DNA from: Bugula neritina
Lineage: Eukaryota > Bryozoa > Gymnolaemata > Cheilostomatida > Bugulidae
Assembly (NCBI GenBank): GCA_964035545.1
Contig: OZ037770.1
Coordinates: 1,442,501-1,506,500 of the forward strand
Direction: 5' to 3'
Length of the DNA: 64,000 nt
Shown here: positions 28,501-40,500 of the stretch, piece by piece
How positions within the stretch are numbered: position 1 is the first letter of the stretch
Layout of the letters: every line of letters begins with the position of its first letter
The notes under the pieces: generated by a model
Seen by the model: the letters and a program-made list of their open reading frames with translations, nothing else
What the model was told of the DNA's origin: nothing
Databases searched by the model: none
Translations under genes and position numbers: made by a program

Positions 28501-31500
28501 ATTATTTTAACTAATCATATTACTCAGCTAATGTTAATGATAACTGTAAGTCTAAAAGCCATTACGGTTATAGGTATCACTGACTAATATTATTAATAAT
28601 ATAATCATTCGTTTTATACTTGTACCTATATTTATATTTATACTTATACCTATTTTTATACTTATGATCATATCTATACTTTCACGTATGCTTGTACATT
28701 TTACTCATAGTATCAGGGTGGCAATCGAAAAGTCATAATCGATATGCTAATCTAATAATAGAACCAACTGCACTATTATTATTATTATTGTTGATTGACC
28801 GTAGTTTTTTAGCTGGTGTAACCTTTTACTATTGGCCTAGTTATACTAGGCTGAAATGGCTAGAACTTTCCTCAGGATGTGAGCTTATCCTGATCCTAGT
28901 AAGGGTGTCTGCTGAATTAATGAGCATTTGTTTTCAGCTACTCCAAGTAGTGTCAGCCAGTCTACAATCTTGTATAAAGCTCCAAAGGCTCCAGTTACAA
29001 CGGGATGACTTTTTTGATGTTTTCCAAAGGCGGGTTTATTCCAGTGCTAAATTCTGATATTTTCCTAACTTTTCGAATTTTTTTCTTTTACTCTGTAGTT
29101 AACAGGGACTGTGATATCAATTATCGTTGTTTCAGCATTATGCTTGTCAACTACTAATATATCGGGTCTCCTAACTTTGATGACTACGTCAGTGTGTATG
29201 TTAAAATCTTACAAGGTTTTCACATTATCGTTTTCCAGTACTTATTCTGCTTGATGGCCGTACCAATTCTTACTTTTCTGAAACCCACGAAGTTCACACA
29301 ACTACTATTGAAATTATCAATGCCAAAAGGTTGTGTTTTTTCTTATATTCTCCTTCTGCTACCTTCTCAAACTCACTCAATACGTGCATCGAAGTTTTGT
29401 CTCTTGCGTTACACATTCCACACTTCTTGCTACCCTGTTCTCTCATCATAGCCACTTTATAATTTCTAGTAGTGAATAGTTGATTTTGCGCAGCTGTCAG
29501 CAGTCCTTCTGTTTCCTTTTTCAGCCAACCATACTTCAACCAGTTCCAGGAAAATGCTTCCATGTCTTCCACCATTTTGATGTATTGACCACGTGAAGCT
29601 TTTCTTTACACTCATCAGTTCTTTCTATCACTTTATCATTATTTAGTTCTACCGCTGTTCTGTCTTTTAGGAAGGTATTCAGTGTGGTGTTTCTATCAGT
29701 CTATGTTATATTTATGTAGTCTGACATGCTGCAGTTTTCAATCTTTATGCATTTTTCAGTTGACAACATTCTTCTACCGCCTTCCCTTCTGCTAAAATAC
29801 AGCCTGCCTACATCTGCTCTCGGATAGGGTGCACGGTTTGTTGTCATTAGCTTCCTTGTCTTTCAGTCTATATTTTTTAGCTCATGAAACAGTTCAGTCA
29901 AGTATTCTATCTGTGTAATGCACTGCTGTTACTGCCCATGTGTTTATTGCTTTGATTGTGTTCTCACCATTCAGTTTTGAATCTAGAACTTTTCTTATTT
30001 GTTTGTAGTACTCCTTGATCTTATTTTTCATTTCATATATTTGTATTCCATCAATCTCAAGAACTCCTAGATATTTATACGGCTTCTCACCCAGATCTTT
30101 GATTACCTGTTCATCAGGCAAACCGATTCCTGTGTCCTTAATTTTCTTTCCCTTTCTCATAACCAGTGTGGCACATTTTTTAATCCAAATTTCATTTCTA
30201 TATTCCTTGTGAAGATCCCGGCAGTGTTTACCAAAGCTTCCAGTTCCCACTTTGATTTCCTATTTACCTTCAGGTCATCCACATATAGGAGATGGTTTGT
30301 TTTCTGTCTCGTCGAAATTTGCATCATTGAGCCGCTTCTGTCATGCGAATCGGTAGTTGGAGAAAAGGGATAGAGATAAAGAGTCTCCTTGGAAAATTCT
30401 TAGTTTGATCTTTATTTCTCCTATCTTTTCTTCCAGGTATTTCAGTTGTGTTTTCCAGGTTTCATGCTTTTTCTTATCAACCTTATGACATTAATTGCTA
30501 TTCCAGTTGTTTGCATCGTTTCTAAGATTTAATTTCCTTGTCTTTACATATGCTCCAATTTGTTGCTAACTTTATTTAGTCATTCTGCATTGGTATTATT
30601 TTTAGTTGGCTGACCCCATATATTTTATCAGAATGCTTTTGATTTCCTTGTCAGGTGCCTCTTTAGATGTACGTATTCATTTCCTCGTAATTCTTGATAA
30701 AAACGCTTATCATTGTAAACATTGTGTTCTGATTATATTGATCAACTCATTCTGTATATCTGTTTATCTTCTGGCTTACAGCTCTCAGGTTTTGCTTCAG
30801 TTTTTCAATCACTACACCACACTCTTTGTTCTTTATCCTATATTTTTCTTCAACCATTCTTCTCAATGAATCATTGTAAGCTCTATACTTTTTCACTCTG
30901 CTTTTTTACTTAAGTCTGATCTAATTTCTTTTTATTTCTTCTGCAGTCGTATTTTCCATACTTGTACATTGTCAGTTTTTCTTTTTCCTTTTTGTTACAC
31001 ACTTGTTCTGTTACTATTTTTCGCACAAGCCATGGTGGTGTTATTAAGCTCAATGGTATTAATAATCTCAACACAGTTTAGCACATCATTAATCTGTTTT
31101 ACTGCCTGTAGTAATTTGACCCTCTCAATGTGCCTAAGGGCTCTTAGTGTTGGTCGATCATTAGATAGTTTGTTATGCTCATTTATAATTTTTCTACTAA
31201 CACTTTTTCTACCTCTGAACTAGGTACTCTTAAAATTCTCATGGCTGATTTATATGCTATCTCATGTTGTACTATAACATCCTCTATTTGCAAATTTAGC
31301 TCTTCATTATCTTCTTCACCAATTGATGTGCCTAGTTCTTGCAAGGTTCCTTCTTCAATCTTATGGAGTTCTTCTTCCATAAAATGCTTGTGTTTCTTCA
31401 TAGTTCTTGCTTAATCCGCTAGTCTCTATTCGCTGATGTTAAACTCTCCTCTGTTTTCCAGCGTTTGCACATTCTTTTTAAATAATTCTTTGATCCGGGT

Positions 31501-34500
31501 CTACAGAGCTCATACATTGTTTTTCTATAACCTCTCAATTTGGGTGTACTTTTGAAGCAGCATTTCATGACAACTTTGTTGTCTTCTCTTGAGTATCTTC
31601 TTCTAGTTGTGCCATTAACGGGTTGACGGCCGTAGGTTGCCTGGCCCTCCACATACCCACTGCCAGACGAGACATGCCATGTTTAGTTAGACATACCATT
31701 AACGTCGTTGGCTTTATTAGTTCTATTTTAATGGATCATATTATTATTTTTAATTATTATCACTATCAGTAGCAAATAAATAATTTTATATTTGTTATTA
31801 GTTACTACTTATAGAAATTGAGTGCCACAGCTTGAGGGTTATAAAGTCAGTCTTAGTCAATGTAATGGGGATGCTGATACTGACATTTGGCTTTGAGCTC
31901 ATAGTTAAATTGCTAACAACTATACCTAAGGATAACAGGAGTATTAAAATGTTAATTAATAAGGATTATAACCTTAGAGTGGAGATATTATTCTCATTTT
32001 ATTTAGTTTTTACTTTACTAACTTTTATTTTGTTCATCAACCTTACTGTCTATTTAAATAGCAAACTAAAGAATAATTATGAAGGCCTTTGAATTGAAGT
32101 ACTTTTCTGTAGCTGATTAGATTTCAAGTATTAAAATAACATACTAAGACAGAATACCATTATATGAGCTAGATTAATAAAGTAAAGAAGATTTCTTTGT
32201 TAATCAAAATATAGGTGTCACATATGCCTATTTTTAAGATTATGTTCTTATATGTGCTGTCTTTTTAATATTTTTAAAGTGCTACATTTTGAGGGTAGCC
32301 TACATCAATATGACTGCCCTGTAATTGCTTGTCAACTATAAGAGTTAGACCTATAAACTGTCTCATTTTCAAATTATCTTTACTTTTCTAATTGATGTTA
32401 ACATGACTATTCCTATTAGTATTTTGGTGTTTACCATTAGTAATGTTTGAAGTAACATCAATATCATTGTTAATTTGTCTAATTATTCAACTTTTAATAT
32501 TCATCATTTGTGAACAGTAATAAAATGTTGTCTTTCTTAAATTAATGTGATGCTAGATTAGCTACTCTAGCAAGTGTGTATTGTGCAATGAGTACTAATG
32601 CCATATTTTTGCACTTCTTGTTCTATATAATTTAGATTTAAGGTAACAATTCCTAAAGCTATCACATAATGCTGCTATCAGTTATAAAGATGTCACTGAT
32701 CCAAACATTGAAAACTAGCTGAGTGCATGCAAGGTTGAAAACTTATTTTCTCTGGTTAGGTAAGTAGAAAGGTATTTGCTGTAATTTACAACTATTTTGT
32801 TTTCAACATCCTTGATGTTCATCTCTAAAAGATAAGTAGCACATAATGGTACCTGTTTTACTTAGCAGAAGAAATTATTGTCAAAGCTCTATTACTACAT
32901 TTTAAATTGTATGACACTCTTTTGACTACATTTGATTTCATATCTCAAATAATTATATTTCTGACTCATGAAACTGTAACCACACACTTGAGAACAAAAT
33001 AAATAATGATATGGAAGCTTTCTTTAACTTTGTCAATTTAGTCAACAGCCAATGACTGAAAACATGTTTTGTACACTATTGATTGCCTCTCTATTTCCGC
33101 TATAAGGCAGAAACTTTAATCTCAAAATTTAAGACACTGGCAATTCTTCCCAATAATACGTTGTTCAAAACAAATATTTTTTGCCAAGTAATATAGTATT
33201 TAATTATATTTTTTAGTCAAAGAAATTTGTTTGGTTTCTTGTGTCATCTTGAATAGGTTGTTATTCATTATCTTTTTCTTCGTGTTATGGCTATGAGTGT
33301 ATATAACCTTTGCTGACAGGTTTTTCCCCCATCACTATATGTTTCTCTGTTTACTCTCTAACAGTTTTATTTCCGTTCATTTTTTAGAGTTTACTAAAAT
33401 GACATGGGTGTGATTAGTTGTGGCTCCTAATTGAGCGCATCCGTTGAGATTATTGGAAGTTTTGTTGAAACTGAGCTGAGGCCTCTTACTCCTAATGGCA
33501 AGAATTTGAGTCATCTTAGCTACTTGTAGCATATCAACATCGAACAGCACCATTCCACTACTCTAAGCTTAAGGTTTTGGCTGCATTAGATCAACAGGTA
33601 AGTTTAATAGTTTGTATTTCGTACACTATTTCATGATGTCTGTTCAGCATTTACTTGGTAGCACACATTTATAGATTTTGCATTCTTTTACTTTTTTGCA
33701 GTACAACTTCTCTACGCAACTATTACACTGTTGTTGCTGTTAATTGTAGTTTATTCTGCTTGACCATGCAATTATTGAATTATGTTGCAAAGGTGATTGA
33801 GTCCTTTTATTTAATTTAGTACACACTGGAAATCTGCAGTTTTTAGCCATTTTTACATTTTAGCTGCTAATGAACAATGCTTTTTGCTTAAAATTAGTGA
33901 GACATCAAGAAATACACCTAAATAATCAAGGTTCTTCTTAATTTTGCATGATTTCTCATGTTTTTTCCTATTTATTCATTTCATTTGGATTGCCTACTGT
34001 TACAAACTAACCGTGGCGATCCCCAGTCAGAAGTTGCTGTAATTAGAAAAAAGCATAGGAAATCAAAGAAAATTAAAAAGAGCCTTGATTATTTAGGTGT
34101 ATTTATTGATATTTTTTTAGTTTCGGGCCAAAACTCATGTTCATTAGCAAAAACTTGAGATCTTCAGTATGTACTAACTTAAATAAAATGAACCAATTGC
34201 AGTAAATTTCTGCATTTTCTAATACTTCTTAAATTTATACCTAAAATAGTGCTGTCTTAAGAAAATGACACTAGCTGCTGTTTTCATGTATGTGCCCCAA
34301 TTGTATATAATGCTGTTGATTTGTTTAGTGCTTTTTCTATTTGTTTGTTATATAACTTTTCTTTTATGGTTGTTGCCAGCACCTAAAGCATTATTCATTA
34401 GTGTCAATTAATTTCTACTCACAGTTTTACTGTTACATAGTTTATAAAGCCCTTGTGTCAACTTTTCTAAATATCCTGGTTAAAATTGTTCTACTTGATG

Positions 34501-37500
34501 AATGGCATATGCAATAGCAAAACAGTTGCAGGCTGTTTTGGAAAAAAAATTGTGCATATAACCTTTATTTTATACATGTTATTTAGGCTTTGGTAGAACT
34601 GTTGGAGAGCCTTCCTCTTGAATAAAGCTACTCAACTTCCCGGATTCTACTTTATTGACATTAACCCACTACCTACAAAACGCCTTGAAATTTAGCTAAT
34701 AAATTATGTATTTTGTGATTTTTTTTAAATGTACAATGTTATGTATAAATTACAATCAGTTTATATATATATATATACATATCTTTTACTACTTAGTATT
34801 ACAGTGTAAAAAGCATTTCAGGGTTAACAATTTAATTAATTGGCCCTAACAGTAATTATGTATAATACAGATTTGCAGATGCTTTAAATGAACCCAAAAA
34901 GCTGATGTTGTTAAACAGTGTACAAAATAGTCACCTCATATCAGCCAGACATGCTTAGTCATTACCTAGCATTAAAATCATATTATGAATGCAGTCAAGT
35001 TTTGATATGCATCCCTATTATTGATAGTTTGTGAACCAGCAATTAAATATCAAGAAGCAATATTACTAACCAATGTGCTGGTTAAAGAGTTTCAAGTTGT
35101 AGTTATAGTATCAAACTATTATAATGGCATAAAAACTCTCAGTTAAAACATCTTATTAATATTTACTACAGGAATACATATTATAGGTGTGCTAAAAATC
35201 TGGTAGAAGCATCAATTATTTTAGATGTTTTGGATTTAGTATCTCTGTACTATAATGTAATATACAGAACATCAGGTGCTGTCTCCACAGTGCATTGATG
35301 GCACTAATGAATATTAATACATGCAGGCAGTGTTGGTAATGATTTATTGAAAAGCCTGAGATTAGTCCAAGGAGAGGGGTATTTCAAGCTAGCAGATGAG
35401 CAATATAGATGCGAAAGTCTTGCCTAAAAATCATTATTGTTATATCTAGTCATTAATTTCTTGCAATAGATCTATTTCACTATTGAGAAGAACAAAATTA
35501 GCTAGTAAACACTGTAATAGAGTCAAGGCACTTTGGCAGTGCTAGTTTAAAATAAACCTGGGATAGTCGAATAGCAGAAGTACTTTTTGATGCATAATAT
35601 AATTATGTACAGCTTAAGATTTTGCAATACTGTGTTTTCAGTGCGATATTAATTTCAATAGCTACATTAAAATAATGTACAATTCTAGCAAGTGATGCAA
35701 AATCTTCTAAGATGCTATGACTGTAGCAGTTTGCTACTAGTCTCAAGTAACAAACCAAATAGCCTTTCTTTGTGCCATCATCCAAATGCCAAACAAATAA
35801 CTCATTCACTCTGTAACAACAAGGTGGTCTCCCAAGTAGATTGTTAGACATTTCAGGCATTAATAACCAAAAGCTTTTCACTTTGGCATAATTGTATAGT
35901 TACCCAGCTAAATAAATAATGTATTCATGGTATTGTAATTCCAAGCCATGCATTTATCTGTGAATGCAGCTAAGTATTTAATACGGCCATATATTTATGT
36001 ACTATGTAGCAATGCCTAATGTAGCTGTCAAGCTTCTACTTATACTCATTTTACTGATGCTTTACTTCTGATTACATGATTACAAACATAGCAGTTCAAA
36101 CAAAATTATTTTAGATAGGAATAAATATAATGCTCCTAGCAAATTTTGTAAAACTATTTTCCAAAAACATATACTTTGCAAACAAACTTTTCAGAAAGTT
36201 ATAATGCATTTATCATATTATTGTTTCATTTAAAAGTTATAATGATAGAATATTATACTTAAAACACACTCAAATTTTTAGATTCTTGTAATATTGTTAA
36301 ACAAGAGTTAACAGTAAGATTGGCTGTAGAGTAGAATGTTTAGCTGTTTGTACTGAAGCTAACAAGTAACTGGCATTAAAAAGAGATGTAGATAAAAAGT
36401 GACAGAATAACAATTGGCTTGTATATTGGTAGTGCAAAAAGCTGTATATAACAGTTTAAACAAATACCCATTAGAATAAATGGTAACCCAGTACTTAAAA
36501 TGTGGTATGTCATAATACATATTTGTGGTGTATTGACTAGGCTAGATCAACACGTAGCACTATATAATTGCTTTAGTATTTACAATTAGTTTGTGGTCTG
36601 GTGGGATTTGTTGATAGCCATTGTCTTTATTAACATAACAGTTTCATAAAATTAGCAGTTTTCCTTATTCACCTAGTTAATTTTTAAGATTTATGTACAA
36701 TATTTACATATTAGGATATAAAAAATATCTTCAACCAGTGAATATCAAAATAATGATTAAAGACATATTTTACGTCATATTTTTGCAGCAATCTAAATAA
36801 TAAGCTGGTCTAAATTGTACTTGTGCAAACAGAACCAGCTCATGAATATATGTTGTCTTTTTTTAACTTGACAGTTAATCTAATATGGATGTGTATTTTA
36901 TACTTGCTTTAATGTGTTTAAGGTGATAAAATTGCACTGGTAAGGTAAATAAACATTGCTTGTTTGGCATGCTTTTGCGTGGCATTGCATATTATGCTAA
37001 ACTAATGGCCAGTTTTGCAGTAGCTTCACCATAACCTTCAAAAGAATGCAAATATCATCTAATTATTGTAAGCTTTTTAAGTTAACTTGTCTAGCTATAA
37101 ACACATGTAAAACTATTAGGCTATTCCAATTTCACGATATACATAGCTCTATAATTCTGAAAAACTGCTAGGTAAAGTGGAAATTTAACATGATCTATTT
37201 ATTGCTAAAGTATTACAGCTATGAATAATATATATGTGATTACCTGAGTGATATCACAATCTTCACTTGCTAAGTTAGTTTAAATACAGGGAAAAAAATT
37301 AATCTGGGGAAAAATTATATATGAGAAGCTGTTTTTGTAATAATTCCCTGCTCTAGAGTGGTTTAGAAGAATTGTTTTAAAGCAAAACTTTTGCATACAT
37401 GAGTTGAATAAAATCATTGAGAGTTTTATGAAGGTCTATTTGTGTATAGGTAGCCCTATGTCACAACTCAAGTTTTTAGATTTTATGTAATTTGTGGTGC

Positions 37501-40500
37501 AAAGTTGCAAATAAAAACCTTATTTTAATAATACTTAGACATATGCAAGCAATAAAGATAATGAAAAAAATGCTATAGTTGCTAATTAGCTAATATTGCT
37601 TGCATATGATGCAAATATTTGTATGCATGCATGTTTAGTTTATTAGCATTGGTTAGATATAATTGAATATATAGATTTGATGTGGAAATTGAAGAAAATC
37701 AATATGTTGTGTTCTATATACAACAACAGTTTTTACATTGGTTTGTTAATTACTTCATAAATCATTTATTACTTCATGCAATATTTGTTCCTGCAATTTT
37801 GCAGAGTGGCAAAATGCATTTCAAAGACATATATTAAGTGATTTTAATTATACTAGAATTTTCAAACTAAGAATTTTTGGGAAGTTTTCTTCTTCCTAAG
37901 ACATATGTGGCAATTAAACACATAATAAGTTGTAGGCCACAACTCCTTTATACAACCTTGCAAGAAATTATGCAGCCATTTAAATAGAAAAGGAAATATT
38001 GAATTTATTTATTCAACATTATTAGTATTTTATAAATATTTGTTGCATTTAATTAATGAGCATAAAATTTGTTTTACAAATACTGTAATTAACAGCATAT
38101 GGTAAAAATATATTTTATATACTGGTATATATTTTGTATTGTATTAGATTTAGGCTACATTGCTAATTAAAATGAGTTAATGGCTAAGTTTAAATATCTT
38201 CGACTTATAGATTACATTTTTATGTGCTATAAAAATTTAACTCGTTTGTTACGACATTTCTCCATGCATAAAAGCAAAACTTACGGCAAGAAATCCTTAG
38301 CTAGAAAGATAAATAATAATTTACTTTAATTACATCAAAAGCTAATATCAGCAAGCATTCTATAAATAATGGGAATTTACCTAGCGTAATTTTTCTTAAA
38401 CTAGCTAAGCTTGCTTGGTACTTTAATAAGTTTATTGGCATAGTGTATTATGTTATACTTATATATTTTTAAGACTTTAAGGAAAATGATGTTTTAGCTG
38501 CGTTATTCCTAATGCAAGCCTTATAAATTTACAATATATACTAAAATATTATATTTGTAATTAGAAAGAAAACAAATTACTTTCATAAACTTATAATTAT
38601 TGCATTCTGTTATTGTTAATGCTAGAATAACAAAATGAACACGGCATATGCTTCCCTAACCAGATGCTTTTAAACGGATTAAAAATAATTTGTCAATTTC
38701 TAATTATGAGGAACAAACTCCTCGGTAGTTTCTACATTTGCGCATGATTTTATCAAGATAGGCTTGCTTTTGTGTCAACCTGTAGCCAGTGCAACTATAC
38801 TTTATGTAACGAGTAAAACAGACTCATTTCAAAGTACACAGTCTAAAGGGTAGGAATTACTACAAAGAAAAGTGCCGGTTAAAAGTTAATTATAATTGGA
38901 AATAAGGTGAAATATCAGTCAGAAATTAAAAAGTGTCAACTAAAAAGGTGTATTGTTATTTCTTTTTGGCTTAATGAAAATGTTTTTTGAGGAAGAAGTA
39001 CGAGAAACATCTAGGAGGGGTTCATATCCACCACTGGCGACTACCTGTTTATTGATGAAGAACTATCCAATGATAGTACAGTATTATGGTCTTTTGCCTT
39101 ATAATTGGCTTTGATTTTTTTATGTCTAATTACGAGATACTAAACAGATGCAAAGTATGTTGTGCATAGGCAGTTTTTTTATGTCTCTAAACAACATTCT
39201 AGGAAAATATATACTGGATTTTCGGGTGATATGGACCGCCACTTGGGGGGTGATATGGAGCGTGGACCATATCACTCAGCAAATTGAATTTTTCTATTCA
39301 TATACAATTTTTTGAAGAAAAATAATACTATTTCTCAAGTGTTTCAAAAAATTATGAAGCATTAAACTTCTAAATATTGATTAGACAACAGTATAGCCAG
39401 TTGCTGTAGAATGTGTGCTTAAAATATTTATACTCATGCAATGTATTTTAGATGCCAAGATATTCTTTCAAAAATATTTGAAATGCTTGGAGTTAGGAGG
39501 CACTAAAAGAAGCTGTTAAACACTTTTTTAAATCTATTGTTTTATGTTACTTTTTAATATAGCAAAATGCATTTCTAACACAAAAAAGCTGATTTTATGT
39601 GACGGAGTCTGTGGTGGCCGATATCACCCGAAATTCCAAAAAATCCCCGGGTGATATGGTCCACCAATTTTCAATTATAGCTCAGTCAAGCATCTGTATA
39701 AGAGCTTCAAATTCTGTTTGTATGTCAGTAGAGATAGCACCCACATAATTTTCAATCAACCATAGTCAGCCTGGGCTGTGGGCTTAAGTGGCCCATATCA
39801 CCCGCAGGTTTCCCTCACATTTAGCGCATGATGCCGATAATAATAAAATGAGATATGTGCGGCTGATGCATAAACTAATACAGATCTCTGGTGTCAGTAT
39901 GAATCTATTATGCAGGTGGATATTGTAACAAGACATGAGGAGACAATGCAGGATATCAGAAAGTTGTTATCTATTGAGTTTCCTACTCTGAGGATATCAA
40001 AGTCTGGTTTACAGGTCAAAGGTTGGTTTATCTCTTATAAAATTTGACTGAAAAAGAGCTGGACACTTTTCAGTCCTTAGAAAAATTCAAAAAGTTTTAT
40101 CTCAGTTATTATAGCTGCATATATGTTAGTTTAAGTTGTTGATTTTTCTTCACCTTCTTGCATCCTTCAATCCATATAATTTCTTAGCTCTCATTTTTAG
40201 GTTATGTCCTTTGATAACTAAACATAAATGAGACAATTTGAACTAAATCATCGTATAAAGTACTTTTTTATCTGATATATAAGAAAATATCAAAATAACT
40301 TTATAATAGGCTACTGCTATACAGAGAAAGTTGAACAAGCTTTTCATATCATAAACTATTTTAAATATTCCAGTAACTTATCTTATTTGTTTTATTTGTT
40401 TGAAAAACATGGCATTGTATTAGTAGCCACCACATGCAGGATCTTCACTCTCTCACTTGCAACATTCCAAAACTTATGCAATTAGTTACTAATAAATGTA

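Larger units (their letters stand above)
19095..39816. mobile_element. 20.7-kb TIR-bounded nested transposon block in TRIM intron 5
   Basis: The left end reads GGGGAAACCTGGGTGATATG at 19095. The right end, read on the minus strand from 39816, is GAGGGAAACCTGCGGGTGAT. Both ends carry extra copies of a subterminal motif close to GGGTGATATGGWCCACC: two on the left (19105, 19123) and at least six on the right (39224, 39248, 39262 inverted, 39615 inverted, 39649, 39789 inverted). Removing the block leaves a 168-bp intron. Copy B of the long unit occupies 19463-31700 inside. No transposase was recognised, so this looks non-autonomous or decayed. The superfamily and the target duplication could not be fixed. 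Confidence 0.6.

Noticed and set aside
29194-31223. Plus-strand hydrophobic frames across the copy B LINE
   Set aside because: They are antisense shadows of LINE coding sequence on the minus strand.
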